Assembly (NCBI GenBank): GCA_947499955.1
Contig: CANMQI010000001.1
Location: 1 to 64,000, forward strand
DNA from: an uncultured Granulosicoccus sp.
GTDB taxonomy: Bacteria; Pseudomonadota; Gammaproteobacteria; Granulosicoccales; Granulosicoccaceae
Direction: 5' to 3'
Length of the DNA: 64,000 bases
Under the pieces are notes generated by a model that was not told the DNA's origin, ran no database searches, and was given only the letters and a program-made list of their open reading frames with translations. The position numbers and the translations under genes were made by a program. Below, one piece after another: positions 44,925 to 54,975 of the stretch. The number at the start of each line of letters is the position of its first letter. Position 1 is the first letter of the stretch.

Positions 44925-46670
44925 GGAGCGCTCGCCCAGCCACTTGGCCAGCATGCGTTTCAGGTCATCGTCGGCAAAGGGTTTGGACACATAGTCATCC
45001 ATGCCGGCGGCCAGGCATCGCTCACGATCGCCTGCCACGGCATTGGCTGTCACAGCCACGATCGGTAATCTGAATCCGTTCTCCCGCGCCTGGCGCGTTG
45101 CTTCGAAACCGTCCAGCTCGGGCATCTGGCAATCCATGAATACGATATCGAAGCGCGCGGACTGCAATGCTGCCAGAGCCTTCAGGCCGTTTTCCACCAC
45201 CGTGATTTCGCAACCGAGCTCATCCAGCGTCGCCTCGATGACCAGCTGATTGACCGGGTTGTCTTCGGCCACCAGCGCTCTGATCGGTGCCTGCTGAATC
45301 TGCCCTTTCACGCTGCCACTGCAATCGGTCTTGTCCGGCCCGGCCGTTGCATTGCGCGATGACAGCGACAGGATGTCGGCGCCCACGACCACCGGTGCGA
45401 CCGTCTCTTCGAGCGGCACGCTGACGGTGACACAGGTGCCCTTGCCCGGCTCGCTGTCGATCTGCAGCGTGCCGTCCATCAAGTCCACCAGCGCCTGAGC
45501 AATGGGCAAGCCGATGCCGATACCGCCAACCCGTCGCCGAGCCCCCGAGTGGACCTGGTGAAAGATCTCCCGGACAGCCTGTAGTTGAGTCTCGTCGATA
45601 CCGCAGCCGGTATCACGAATCGTCATGCACAGATGACCGCTGCGATACCTCAGATCCAGCGCGACTTCACCGCGCTCGGTGAAATTGAGCGCATTGTCCA
45701 GCAGCTTTCGACAGATCTGTTTCCAGCGTTCGGCATCGAGACTGACGCAAGCCGGCACGCCCGGGTCGATGGTCAGATTCAAGCCCAGCTTTTTCGACGA
45801 CAACTTGTTCTGGCAGGCATCGAACACCTGTCGGGTTATCTCGCGCGGGTCCCCGGGCTCCAGTGACAGCTGCACATCCTGGCTGGCCAGACTGGCGGCG
45901 TCCAGCAAGTCACTGACCAGTTCCAGCATATCCTCACCGGATTGGTTCAAGGTGGCGACCAGCGCCTGCTGCTCCTGACTCAGTGAGGTCTTCCCCAGCA
46001 TTCTGACCATGCCCAGCACACCGTTCATCGGCGTTCGCAGCTCATGACTCATGCGGGCCAGAAATTCATCCTTGCTGCGCAATGCATGCTGATTGCGCAG
46101 ACGCAGCAGGTGCATCTCGCGTTTCTGCAGGTAGAGACGGTAAGAGCAGTAGAGACAGCCCGTGGCGATCAGTGCCAGCGGAATCAGCAGGCGCGCGAAA
46201 CTTTCATTGTCCAGCGCCCCCATGCTGAATATCATGGCCATCAGCATGGCACCGATGAAGCCCAGATAGGTAGGTGGCCAGTGCCCCAGAGACAGCAAGC
46301 CTCCCAGCGCTGCCAGCACCGGTATCAGCGCGATGACCAGCTGATCCACCATGCTCAGATCGGCAGACCACAGCAGTATCACAGAGCCCCACAAAGCGCC
46401 TGTGAGCACCATGATGCCGTTATAGAGGGTGACGGGCATCTGCCCGTTTGCCCGGCCTCGCCCCCACCACACCAGCAGGATACGCAGAGCGGATACCAGG
46501 AACAGCGAGCCGCCCCAGAGAATCAGGGCTTCAGCAGAGTTGCTTTCATACAGCAACATGCCACTGGCCAGCACGATGACGAGCCCCAGGCACAGCGACG
46601 GCATGGCTTCATCAAACAATGCGCGCTGTAACGCACCATTGACCTCCCGGGTTTCGAAATCCCGATCCAT
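44895..46670 (-). CDS. Hybrid sensor histidine kinase with receiver domain
   Basis: A 591-residue membrane sensor. About six hydrophobic segments occupy residues 22-178, followed by HisKA with phospho-acceptor H209 (ARMSHELRTPMNGVLG). The HATPase has the N-box NALNF, G1 DTGCGID and G2 GIGIGLPIAQ. The receiver domain has its acidic pocket and phospho-accepting D513 (IVFMDCQMP). There is no Hpt and no cognate output regulator beside it, so it probably signals through a separate Hpt or regulator. The sensory input is not identifiable. It overlaps the DUF1499 gene tail to tail by 30 bp. Confidence 0.9.
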   Translation of the reverse strand: MDRDFETREVNGALQRALFDEAMPSLCLGLVIVLASGMLLYESNSAEALILWGGSLFLVSALRILLVWWGRGRANGQMPVTLYNGIMVLTGALWGSVILLWSADLSMVDQLVIALIPVLAALGGLLSLGHWPPTYLGFIGAMLMAMIFSMGALDNESFARLLIPLALIATGCLYCSYRLYLQKREMHLLRLRNQHALRSKDEFLARMSHELRTPMNGVLGMVRMLGKTSLSQEQQALVATLNQSGEDMLELVSDLLDAASLASQDVQLSLEPGDPREITRQVFDACQNKLSSKKLGLNLTIDPGVPACVSLDAERWKQICRKLLDNALNFTERGEVALDLRYRSGHLCMTIRDTGCGIDETQLQAVREIFHQVHSGARRRVGGIGIGLPIAQALVDLMDGTLQIDSEPGKGTCVTVSVPLEETVAPVVVGADILSLSSRNATAGPDKTDCSGSVKGQIQQAPIRALVAEDNPVNQLVIEATLDELGCEITVVENGLKALAALQSARFDIVFMDCQMPELDGFEATRQARENGFRLPIVAVTANAVAGDRERCLAAGMDDYVSKPFADDDLKRMLAKWLGERSLQTPPAHAA

Positions 46671-46750
46671 GCCACCAACCTGATTACCAATTACGCTCTA
46701 GATAACGGCATGGCGAACAGAAAGTAGTGGATCGGGACGACTCGCAGGGA

Positions 46751-47713
46751 CTATTTTGTGACGACGTTGGCAGCCTGTCTGTCAGCGTGGTAGGACGAGC
46801 GCACCATCGGACCACTGGCGACGTGAGAGAAACCCATCTCATCGCCAAGACGCGCCAGCTCATCGAATTCTGTCGGATGCCAGAATCGGGATACCGGCAG
46901 ATGTGAACGGCTCGGCTGCAGATACTGCCCCAGTGTGAGCATGTCCACCTGATGGTCACGCAAGTCCTGCATGACAGCCAGCACCTCTTCCATGGTTTCC
47001 CCCAGACCCAGCATCAGGCCGGATTTGGTGGGCACCTGTGGAAAGCGCTTCTTGTGATTTTCCAGGAGGTCGAGCGACCACTCGTAATCGGATCCGGGAC
47101 GGCACTGTCGATAGAGCCGCGGCACCGTTTCCAGATTGTGGTTGAAGACATCCGGTGGATTGGATGACATGCCTTCCAGCGCCTTCTCCATACGACCGCG
47201 ATAGTCAGGCACCAGCACTTCGATCTGAATACCGGGGCTGGCCTCGCGCACGGCCTTGATACAGGCATCGAAATGGCTCGCACCACCGTCGCGCAAGTCG
47301 TCACGATCGACGGAGGTAATGACAATGTATTTCAGACCCAGTTGGGCGACGGCCTTGGCCAGATTGGCCGGTTCATCGGTATCCAGCGGATTCGGTTTGC
47401 CATGCGCGACATCGCAGAACGGGCAACGCCGCGTGCAGATGTCACCCATGATCATGAAGGTGGCCGTACCGTGGCTGAAGCACTCGCCCAGATTCGGGCA
47501 ACTGGCCTCCTCGCACACCGAGGACAGATTCAGCTCACGCATCATCTGCTTGATTTCCTGAACCCGCGGATTGGTCGATACACGGGTTCGGATCCAGTCG
47601 GGCTTGCGCACCAGCTCGGTGGTCGGCGCGACCTTGACGGGAATACGGGCCAGCTTGGCAGCACCGCGCTGGTGGCCTTCTGGATCGAAACGGGAGGGGG
47701 CTGTATGGTCCAT
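46751..47713 (-). CDS. lipA: Lipoyl synthase
   Basis: A 320-residue radical-SAM enzyme that inserts sulfur into octanoyl groups on lipoyl domains. The auxiliary [4Fe-4S] ligands are in [12 protein letters not shown] and the radical-SAM cluster in [25 protein letters not shown] and the C-terminal [16 protein letters not shown] are also conserved. It follows lipB by 18 bp and works on its product. Confidence 0.96.
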   Translation of the reverse strand: MDHTAPSRFDPEGHQRGAAKLARIPVKVAPTTELVRKPDWIRTRVSTNPRVQEIKQMMRELNLSSVCEEASCPNLGECFSHGTATFMIMGDICTRRCPFCDVAHGKPNPLDTDEPANLAKAVAQLGLKYIVITSVDRDDLRDGGASHFDACIKAVREASPGIQIEVLVPDYRGRMEKALEGMSSNPPDVFNHNLETVPRLYRQCRPGSDYEWSLDLLENHKKRFPQVPTKSGLMLGLGETMEEVLAVMQDLRDHQVDMLTLGQYLQPSRSHLPVSRFWHPTEFDELARLGDEMGFSHVASGPMVRSSYHADRQAANVVTK

Positions 47714-47730
47714 GAGCTCAGTCTACCAGT

Positions 47731-48366
47731 TCAACAGGAAGTTACTGCACCCGACCATGACGGCCGGGCAAACAATTGCGCGTGTACTTGTGACACGAGC
47801 TGTTCGATCAACTGCTCCCTGGGTACGTGGATACCCAGCAATTGCGTGGACGTTACTGCCATGCCCCGGTATCCGCAAGGGTCAATCCCTGCGAAAGGCG
47901 CCAGATCCGCATCGATATTCATGGCCAGACCGTGATAAGTGCAGCCGCGCCTGACTCTGAGGCCCAGTGCTGCAATCTTGGCTTCATCGACATACACACC
48001 CGGCGCATCACGCCGCCCGGCAGCCTCGATGCCGTGCTCCGCCAGAAAACCGATGACGCTGTTTTCCAGACGGACCACCATCTCCCGGACGCCCAGATCG
48101 TTGCGACGCAGATTGACCAGGGTATAGACGACAACCTGACCCGGACCGTGATAGGTCACCTGACCACCCCGATCGCTCTGCACCACCGGGATATCGGCCG
48201 TATTGAGGATGTGTTCCTGGCGCCCGGCCTGGCCCAGTGTGTAGACCGGTGGGTGTTCGCAGACCCAGATCTCGTCGGCGTCCTCGTCGGTACGCGTGTC
48301 CGTGAACGCGCGCATTGCCGTCCACGTCTCGTGATAATCAGCCAGACCCAGATAGCGGGTCTTCAC
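47731..48366 (-). CDS. lipB: Octanoyl transferase
   Basis: A 211-residue LipB that moves octanoate from ACP to lipoyl domains. [19 protein letters not shown], the catalytic Lys in [18 protein letters not shown], and the catalytic Cys in [12 protein letters not shown] are present. It overlaps the DUF493 gene by 4 bp and precedes lipA. Confidence 0.95.
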   Translation of the reverse strand: MKTRYLGLADYHETWTAMRAFTDTRTDEDADEIWVCEHPPVYTLGQAGRQEHILNTADIPVVQSDRGGQVTYHGPGQVVVYTLVNLRRNDLGVREMVVRLENSVIGFLAEHGIEAAGRRDAPGVYVDEAKIAALGLRVRRGCTYHGLAMNIDADLAPFAGIDPCGYRGMAVTSTQLLGIHVPREQLIEQLVSQVHAQLFARPSWSGAVTSC

Positions 48367-48623
48367 AGCGTGTACAACACCCTCTCATCGGCTTTCAGCG
48401 CCGCATAGATGCTGAGCAGATGCTCATGACTGGTTGCCACGAAATGCACACGAACCGCCAGATACTTGCCTTCCTTGCTGGGCACGACAGTGAAGCGCAC
48501 GGAATCGGCCTCAACATGCGGCCGCACCAGATCTGCTATCAGGGCTTCAAAGTCGTCCTCGTTCAGCCCCATCGCCTTGACGGAGATATCGGTGGGGAAT
48601 TCGATCAGGGTGTCGCTGCTCAT
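48363..48623 (-). CDS. ybeD: DUF493 family protein YbeD
   Basis: An 86-residue ACT-like small protein with the family pattern ([33 protein letters not shown] and ADERVLYTL). The role is not known; it is a conserved neighbour of lipB and dacA. Confidence 0.92.
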   Translation of the reverse strand: MSSDTLIEFPTDISVKAMGLNEDDFEALIADLVRPHVEADSVRFTVVPSKEGKYLAVRVHFVATSHEHLLSIYAALKADERVLYTL

Positions 48624-48627
48624 GACG

Positions 48628-49800
48628 CTACTGGAAATAACGCTGAATGGAATGTTTCATGCGCGTCAAGATGCCTCCCTCTTCCACTTTTTGCAAGGCC
48701 AACAGCGGAACTTCGCTGACAATTTCGTCATTCACCAGCAGTACGCTGCGACCGACTTCCTGACCGATGCGAATGGGAGCACGGATATAGTCATTCACTT
48801 CAACACGCGATTGCAGCGTATCGAAGGAATCACGCGGCAGCGTCAGATACATGTCTTGCGCCACGCCCAGACCCAGACTCTCCTGCTCGCCCATCCAGAC
48901 GCGTGCCTGGCTGATCTGTTCGCCCGCGGAATAGACCTGCCGTGTGCGGAAGAAGCGGTAACCGTAATTGAGCAGTTTCTGGCTTTCGGCAATGCGCGCC
49001 TTGTCGCTGGCGGTGCCCAGAACCACACTGATCAGGCGCATGTTCTCGCGCACGGCAGAGGCAACCAGGCAGTAACCGGCCGCATTGGTGTGGCCTGTCT
49101 TCATGCCATCCACGGAATCATCACGCCACAGCAGGGTATTGCGGTTCTTCTGAGTGATGTCGTTGTAGGTGAATTCACGTTCGGAATACAGCTGATAGGT
49201 CTCCGGATGCGTGCGAATGATGGCGCTGGCAATGATTGCCAGATCATTGGCCGTGGTGTAGTGCTCCGGATCGGGCAGACCGGAGGCATTGGCAAAGTGC
49301 GTCCCCGTCATGCCCAGACTCTCGGCCGTGCGGTTCATCATGTCGACAAAACCGCGCTCACTGGCGGCAATGTGCTCGGCCAGTGCCACACTGGCATCGT
49401 TACCGGACTGGATGATCAGTCCTCGTAGCAGATCGACCAGTGGCACCAGGGTGCCCGCTTCGATGAACATGCGTGAACCGGGCATGGCCTGCGCGTCGGC
49501 GGAGACCATGACAGCTTCGTCCAGCGAGACGCTACCGCGCTTGAGTTCTTCGGACACGATATAGGCCGTCATGAGCTTGGTGAGACTGGCAGGCTCGATC
49601 TGCTTGTCCGGATCCTTGGAGGCCAGCACCTTGCCGCTGACAAAGTCGATCAGCAGATAGCTGTCTGCCGATAACAAGGGTGGGGCGGGCAACGGCGCGG
49701 CAGCAAAGCTGGCCCCGACTGGCGCCAGCATGACCATGACGAGACTCAGTACGCCCATGCAGAACAGACGGCGGGAGCTTGAAACGCGGGGGAACTTCAT
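48628..49800 (-). CDS. dacA: D-alanyl-D-alanine carboxypeptidase (PBP5/6-type)
   Basis: The ATG at 49800 gives 390 residues with a signal peptide (MGVLSLVMVMLAPVGASFA). The penicillin-binding triad is complete: S72 and K75 in PASLTKLMTAYI, SGN in IQSGNDASVALAE, and KTG in DGMKTGHTNAAGYC. A C-terminal beta domain and an amphipathic membrane anchor (GGILTRMKHSIQRYFQ) follow. It trims D-Ala from muropeptides in the periplasm. It is the third gene of the mltB-rlpA-dacA-ybeD-lipB-lipA block. Confidence 0.95.
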   Translation of the reverse strand: MKFPRVSSSRRLFCMGVLSLVMVMLAPVGASFAAAPLPAPPLLSADSYLLIDFVSGKVLASKDPDKQIEPASLTKLMTAYIVSEELKRGSVSLDEAVMVSADAQAMPGSRMFIEAGTLVPLVDLLRGLIIQSGNDASVALAEHIAASERGFVDMMNRTAESLGMTGTHFANASGLPDPEHYTTANDLAIIASAIIRTHPETYQLYSEREFTYNDITQKNRNTLLWRDDSVDGMKTGHTNAAGYCLVASAVRENMRLISVVLGTASDKARIAESQKLLNYGYRFFRTRQVYSAGEQISQARVWMGEQESLGLGVAQDMYLTLPRDSFDTLQSRVEVNDYIRAPIRIGQEVGRSVLLVNDEIVSEVPLLALQKVEEGGILTRMKHSIQRYFQ

Positions 49801-49883
49801 AGCAGAACCTGGGTTATGACAAACCATGAAACGTGCACAACAGTGTAAGGGAATTGACGGCGGTGGTTGACCAATGACAGGTG

Positions 49884-50762
49884 TCAGTCGGTAACCTGGT
49901 AACTATCGATGCCAGCCAGAGACAGGGACTCCTGAGCCTCAATGATCTTGTGCTGGTCCTGCATGGGACCCACCAGGACGCGGAACAACTGCCGACTGGC
50001 ATCATGACTGATCTGGGCAGGCGCATCCAGAAATTCACGCAGACTCACCAGCATGGCCTTGGCATTGAGTTCATCGGAATACGCACCTACCTGCAGAAAC
50101 TGACTCGCAGGCGTAGTTTCAGCGCCGGCCGTCGGGCTGACAGGCGATTCGGCGTTCACCGCGATCGTATTATCGGGGAGCGCGCCGGCTGCTGGCGTCT
50201 CGTCCGGCGCTTCAGCCACCGGCTCATGATTACTGAGCGCCTCGATGAAGACATCAGCCTTGCCCGCTTCGATCATGCCCAGACGGGCGGCGGCCGCGTA
50301 CGACAGATCGATGATGCGATCACCCACGAAGGGCCCTCGATCATTGACCTTGACCACGACCGACTCGCCATTGTCGACACGTGTTACCCGCACATAGGTC
50401 GGCAGCGGCAGATTCTTGTGGGCAGCGGTAAGCTGATGCATGTCATACGGCTCGCCACTGGAGGTGGGACGACCATGAAATTTCTTGCCGTACCAGGATG
50501 CCACTCCCCATTGCTTGAAATCCTCGGCGCTGTCGAGCACTTCGTATTCCTGCCCGAACACGGTGTACTGCGCCGGGTTGCCGTAGCGTGACTTGGGCAG
50601 GTTGGCGACCACCAGATCGGTGATATTGATCCGGTTGAGTTCGCCCGGACCGTCGCCGGCCACGGCCAACTTCCAGGCAGGCTGCGGCGTCAACAGGGAA
50701 CAACCGGCCAGCATGCCCACGGGCACCAGACTGACAAGAAGCCGAAGCGTCGAATTCATCAT
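49884..50762 (-). CDS. rlpA: Septal ring lytic transglycosylase RlpA family lipoprotein
   Basis: A 292-residue lipoprotein with lipobox LAGC (C21). A double-psi beta-barrel domain (VASWYGKKFHGRPTSSGEPYDM, TYVRVTRVDNGESVVVKVNDRGPF with the catalytic Asp) is followed by an Ala/Pro-rich linker and a C-terminal SPOR domain that binds denuded septal glycan. It lies between mltB and dacA, 10 bp after mltB. Confidence 0.94.
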   Translation of the reverse strand: MMNSTLRLLVSLVPVGMLAGCSLLTPQPAWKLAVAGDGPGELNRINITDLVVANLPKSRYGNPAQYTVFGQEYEVLDSAEDFKQWGVASWYGKKFHGRPTSSGEPYDMHQLTAAHKNLPLPTYVRVTRVDNGESVVVKVNDRGPFVGDRIIDLSYAAAARLGMIEAGKADVFIEALSNHEPVAEAPDETPAAGALPDNTIAVNAESPVSPTAGAETTPASQFLQVGAYSDELNAKAMLVSLREFLDAPAQISHDASRQLFRVLVGPMQDQHKIIEAQESLSLAGIDSYQVTD

Positions 50763-50771
50763 CGGGTTGAA

Positions 50772-51842
50772 CTATTCCGGGGTCGAATGGATGCTCTGTG
50801 CGAGCTGCAACACGGCCATGGCGTACAGGCGGCTGTGGTTGTAACGGGTTATCACGTAGAAATTGCGGTAGGCCACCCACGCTTCCTCACCCTCGGCACC
50901 TTCCAGCACCATGACGCTGAGGTGTTCCTTGCCACGGGTGCCGGCGGCAAGGCTGGAACCTGCGAACCCCAGAGCCGCTACCGTATCGCCGGCGATGACC
51001 GGCGTCAGCGAACTGCGAACCAGTGAACGCACCTCTGCCGGGATGTTGCCATCGGGAAACGACCAGCGTTCGGCGACCGGCGCGCCCTGCTTCCAGCCGT
51101 GTACCGCAAAATAATTGGCCACCGAGCCGATCACATCGGCCATGGAGTCGAACAGATCCCGCTTGCCATCGCCATCGAAGTCCACGGCGTAGGCCCGATA
51201 GCTCGATGAAATGAACTGTGGCACGCCCATCGCGCCGGCGTAGCTGCCCTGCCGCTCATGCGGATCCCAGCCTTCGGCCGCACTCAGGGTCAGAAATTCT
51301 GCCAGTTCGCTGCGGAAGAATGTCGACCGGGGTGGGTAGTCGAACGCCAGCGTTGCCAGTGAGTCCAACACATCATGCGAACCGGTGATACGGCCGTAGA
51401 AGGTTTCCACGCCGATGATTGCGGTGATGATGTTTGCCGGTACGCCGTAGGTTGCAGTCGCCCGTTCGAGCAGCTCAGCGTGTTCACGCATGAACTCGCG
51501 CCCCTGATCGATCCGCTTCTGCTTCAGGAAGATCGGTCGGTACTGCGCCCAGTTCAGGGTGCGCTCCGCCGGTGTCGAGATGGCATCGATGATGGATTGC
51601 TGTCGCTGTGCGCGCGCCAGAATGCCCGCCAGAGCGTTGCGATCCAGTCCGCTGTCGAGGCTCAGCTGATCCAGAAACTCCCGAACATCGGCTCGCTGCA
51701 GATAGTTCTCGGCAGGTGTAGCCGCCTCTGCCGCAGGATCGGCATTCGCCGTCGCAGCCGGGGTGTCGGCACGCAGCAGGCTACTGGCTGTCGGGGCCAG
51801 CAGGAGTGTCGCCACAGCGACCATAAAGTGAAGCTTCATCAT
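50772..51842 (-). CDS. mltB: Membrane-bound lytic murein transglycosylase B
   Basis: A 356-residue GH103 lytic transglycosylase that cleaves peptidoglycan. A signal peptide opens it (MVAVATLLLAPTASSLLRA), without an obvious lipobox Cys. The catalytic Glu is E146 (AIIGVETFYGR). GSYAGAMGVPQFISSSYRAYAVDFDGDGKRDL and the NYFAVHGW segment are typical. It opens the cell-wall/lipoate operon, whose next gene is rlpA. Confidence 0.93.
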   Translation of the reverse strand: MMKLHFMVAVATLLLAPTASSLLRADTPAATANADPAAEAATPAENYLQRADVREFLDQLSLDSGLDRNALAGILARAQRQQSIIDAISTPAERTLNWAQYRPIFLKQKRIDQGREFMREHAELLERATATYGVPANIITAIIGVETFYGRITGSHDVLDSLATLAFDYPPRSTFFRSELAEFLTLSAAEGWDPHERQGSYAGAMGVPQFISSSYRAYAVDFDGDGKRDLFDSMADVIGSVANYFAVHGWKQGAPVAERWSFPDGNIPAEVRSLVRSSLTPVIAGDTVAALGFAGSSLAAGTRGKEHLSVMVLEGAEGEEAWVAYRNFYVITRYNHSRLYAMAVLQLAQSIHSTPE

Positions 51843-51900
51843 TGCTCAGAGTCTAGTAGACACTTTCCGACAATTCACGCTCGAACAGGACAACTTTATG

Positions 51901-52599
51901 TCAACTGACCCGAAACCAGTCGATCGGAGTCTGACCGTGCGCTTCCAGCCACTCATTGGTCCTGGAAAAATGCCGACAACCCAGAAAACCACGGTGCGCT
52001 GACAGTGGCGAAGGATGGGGAGCGGTGAGGACGTGATGGCGTTTTTCATCAATGACCTGTCCTTTCTTCTGTGCATAGCTGCCCCACAGCAAAAAGACCA
52101 GGTCCTCACGCTCATCACTGAGCTGGCGAATGATGTTGTCGGTAAAGGTCTCCCAGCCACGCCCCTGATGGGATGCGGCTTGCCCGCTCTCCACCGTCAG
52201 CACGCTGTTGAGCAGAAACACCCCCTGCTCGGCCCACGGTATCAGACAGCCCTTGCGTAAACGGGCAAGCGTCGGCTCACCATCGGCCAGGTCACTGTCG
52301 ATTTCCTTGTACATATTAAGCAGTGAGGGCGGTACGGGCACCCCTTCAGGCACTGAAAAGCTCAGTCCATGCGCCTGGCCGGGCCCGTGATACGGATCCT
52401 GCCCGAGTATCACGACCTTGACCTTGTCGAAAGGCGTCAGTGAAAAGGCCTTGAACCAGTTGCTGGAATGCGGGAAGACCACTGCCGACTGTTTCTTGCG
52501 CCGGGCCAGATACTCCCGGAGTTCACGCATGTACGGAGCAGCAAATTCAGTGTCCAGACGGGCCTGCCAGCTGGGATCGATTACGGATTGTTGAGCCAT
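51901..52599 (-). CDS. ung: Uracil-DNA glycosylase
   Basis: A 232-residue family 1 UDG that excises uracil from DNA. The catalytic Asp is D68 in ILGQDPYHGPGQAHGLSFS, and the leucine-loop motif is HPSPLSAHRGF. The length and motifs are normal. It is divergent from lptD and upstream of the mltB block. Confidence 0.96.
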   Translation of the reverse strand: MAQQSVIDPSWQARLDTEFAAPYMRELREYLARRKKQSAVVFPHSSNWFKAFSLTPFDKVKVVILGQDPYHGPGQAHGLSFSVPEGVPVPPSLLNMYKEIDSDLADGEPTLARLRKGCLIPWAEQGVFLLNSVLTVESGQAASHQGRGWETFTDNIIRQLSDEREDLVFLLWGSYAQKKGQVIDEKRHHVLTAPHPSPLSAHRGFLGCRHFSRTNEWLEAHGQTPIDWFRVS

Positions 52600-52731
52600 G
52601 CCGGAAGTCTACCTGCTTGTCGCGCTCAGGGGACGACCCGAAACAAGTTGCACAAGCATCATTGAGGCGCGCTACAAAGCCGTCTATCATCACCCCATCG
52701 ATCACTGTTCTGGAATTTCGACATCAGGCGC

Positions 52732-54975
52732 GTGCACCTCATCTCCTCCGGATTGCTCGGCGCCCTGCCTGTCGCGACCCTGTCACTTCTGGGTAGCAGC
52801 CTTCTGGTGTCGCCCGTTCAGGCAGCCCAGTGTCCGGCAACCCGTTTCGTCCATGAACCCGGCGACTTCGACCCGGTGCCCGGCGAGAAAGTGGAGGCAC
52901 TGGCAGACAAGTTCACGGCCGAAGGTGAAACGGTCACACTGGAAGGCAATACGACCATTCGCTATCAGGGCCGCGAGCTGGCGGCCGAGAACGCCAGCTA
53001 CAACCCGACCACGGGTGAAGTGTCGGTCAATGGCGCGTTGAGTTTCCTCGGTCAGGGCTTCCGCCTTGAAAGCAACGAAGCCTATATCGACATTGATGAC
53101 GACCAGTTCAGCACCGGTCAGAGTGACTATGAGCTGGATTTCAATGGTAAACGGGCCAGCGGTACGGCTGCGGCCATGGCGCGTGAGCCCAATGGCCACT
53201 TCACCATGCAGGATGCCACCTACTCGACCTGTCCGCCGGGCGATCAGAGCTGGTTCGTCAAGGCCGACAGCATCGACCTGGACACCGAGGAAGGCGTCGG
53301 TCATGCCAGGGATCTTCGCCTTATCTTCAAGGGCGTTCCCCTGCTGGCGCTGCCGGCCTTCAGTTTCCCCATCAGCGACAAGCGCAAGTCAGGTTTTCTG
53401 GCACCGGTTCTGGCGCGCGGAGACTCAACCGGCCTGGAATTGCACCTGCCCTGGTACTGGAACATCCGTCCGGATCTGGATGCCACCTTCACGCCGCGTT
53501 TCATGACCAAGCGCGGCACCCAGCTGCAGAGTGAACTGCGCTACATGAACCGCCAGGGATTGTGGACGCTGGACCATGAATATCTGAACGATCGCGTACT
53601 CGATGGTGAATCACGCTATTTCACCCAGCTGCTGCACAACGGCAGCTTCACACCCGACCTGACCTCCACCATCGTTGCCCGGCGCGTATCCGACAAGGAT
53701 TACCTGGAGGACCTGGGTGACAGCCTGCAGGTGGCCAGCATCACGCATCTGGAACAGCGTGCCGACCTGAACTACGAGCGTAACGGCGCCAAGGTTCTTG
53801 CGCGCCTGCAGAGCTTCCAGACCGTCGATGAGGACATCGAGGCCGAGGATCGACCTCACCGGCGCCTGCCGCAGATCAAGGCCTATGCGAAGTCGGCCCG
53901 ACTGCCACTGGGGTTTCGCAGCGATATCGACGGCGAGTTCGTGTATTTCGACAAGGATGATGCCGTCACAGGTACACGTATCGATGTCCGGCCACGCCTG
54001 TCGTTGCCGATCGTGCGTGATGCCTGGTTCTTCAAACCGAGCATCTCACACCGTTTTACCTACTACAGCCTCAACAACACCAGCCTGAACGACACCACGG
54101 AGCAGTTCGAACGAACCAACAGCCGTAACCTGGATTCCGTCAGTGTGGACAGTGGCTTGTTCTTCGACCGCGTGCTCGATGATCGAGGCTCGGTACAGAC
54201 GCTCGAACCTCGCCTGTTCTACCTGAAGGTGCCCTATCGGGATCAGTCCGACATACCGGTATTCGATTCCAGTGAGTTCGATTTCAATATCAGCCAGCTG
54301 TTTCGTGAAAACCGCTTCAGTGGCGCCGACCGGATTGCCGATGCCAACCAGTTTTCCATGGCACTGACAACACGCATGATCGATGGCGTCAATGGTCAGG
54401 AGCGCTTCCGCGCCAGTATCGGTCAGGTACGCTATTTTGATGACCGACTTGTTACCCTGTCACCCACCGATACCGTGGATACTCGGGACTACTCGGATTT
54501 TGTCGGCGAGGTGGAAACGGCGCTGACCAAGGACTGGAATGGCAAGGGCAGCATCCAGTGGAACCCCGATGAGGAACGCACCGTACGCAGCTCCCTGTCC
54601 CTGAGTTACCGACCGGCCAAGGATCGCATCCTGAATTTCACGCACCGTGTCGTCAACAGTGACAGCGACGAGGACAAGACAGAACAGATCGACCTGTCCG
54701 GGCTGTGGTCCATCGGTGACAGCTGGCGTGTCGCAAGCCGCTGGAACTACTCGTTGGATGCGGATCGAAGTATCGAGTCCTTGCTGGGACTGGAATACGA
54801 CAGTTGTTGCTGGTCGGTGAGGTTCGCCGCTCGGCGTTATATCGCCGATGATGGTGAAGATCATGACACCAGCATCTACTTTCAGCTGGTGCTGAAAGGC
54901 TTGGCCCCTCTGGGACAGAACTATGGGGCTCTATTGGAAAATGCCATTTTGGGCTATCGAGACGACGTGCAATGA
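52732..54975 (+). CDS. lptD: LPS-assembly outer-membrane protein LptD
   Basis: A 747-residue outer-membrane protein that, with LptE, inserts LPS. A GTG start and signal peptide (ending PVQAAQC) precede the periplasmic jellyroll (EGETVTLEGNTTIRYQGREL), then a large beta-barrel. Cys residues fall early (QCPAT, CPPGD) and late (SCCWSVRFAARRY), consistent with the disulfides that link jellyroll and barrel. It overlaps surA by 4 bp. Confidence 0.95.
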   Translation: MHLISSGLLGALPVATLSLLGSSLLVSPVQAAQCPATRFVHEPGDFDPVPGEKVEALADKFTAEGETVTLEGNTTIRYQGRELAAENASYNPTTGEVSVNGALSFLGQGFRLESNEAYIDIDDDQFSTGQSDYELDFNGKRASGTAAAMAREPNGHFTMQDATYSTCPPGDQSWFVKADSIDLDTEEGVGHARDLRLIFKGVPLLALPAFSFPISDKRKSGFLAPVLARGDSTGLELHLPWYWNIRPDLDATFTPRFMTKRGTQLQSELRYMNRQGLWTLDHEYLNDRVLDGESRYFTQLLHNGSFTPDLTSTIVARRVSDKDYLEDLGDSLQVASITHLEQRADLNYERNGAKVLARLQSFQTVDEDIEAEDRPHRRLPQIKAYAKSARLPLGFRSDIDGEFVYFDKDDAVTGTRIDVRPRLSLPIVRDAWFFKPSISHRFTYYSLNNTSLNDTTEQFERTNSRNLDSVSVDSGLFFDRVLDDRGSVQTLEPRLFYLKVPYRDQSDIPVFDSSEFDFNISQLFRENRFSGADRIADANQFSMALTTRMIDGVNGQERFRASIGQVRYFDDRLVTLSPTDTVDTRDYSDFVGEVETALTKDWNGKGSIQWNPDEERTVRSSLSLSYRPAKDRILNFTHRVVNSDSDEDKTEQIDLSGLWSIGDSWRVASRWNYSLDADRSIESLLGLEYDSCCWSVRFAARRYIADDGEDHDTSIYFQLVLKGLAPLGQNYGALLENAILGYRDDVQ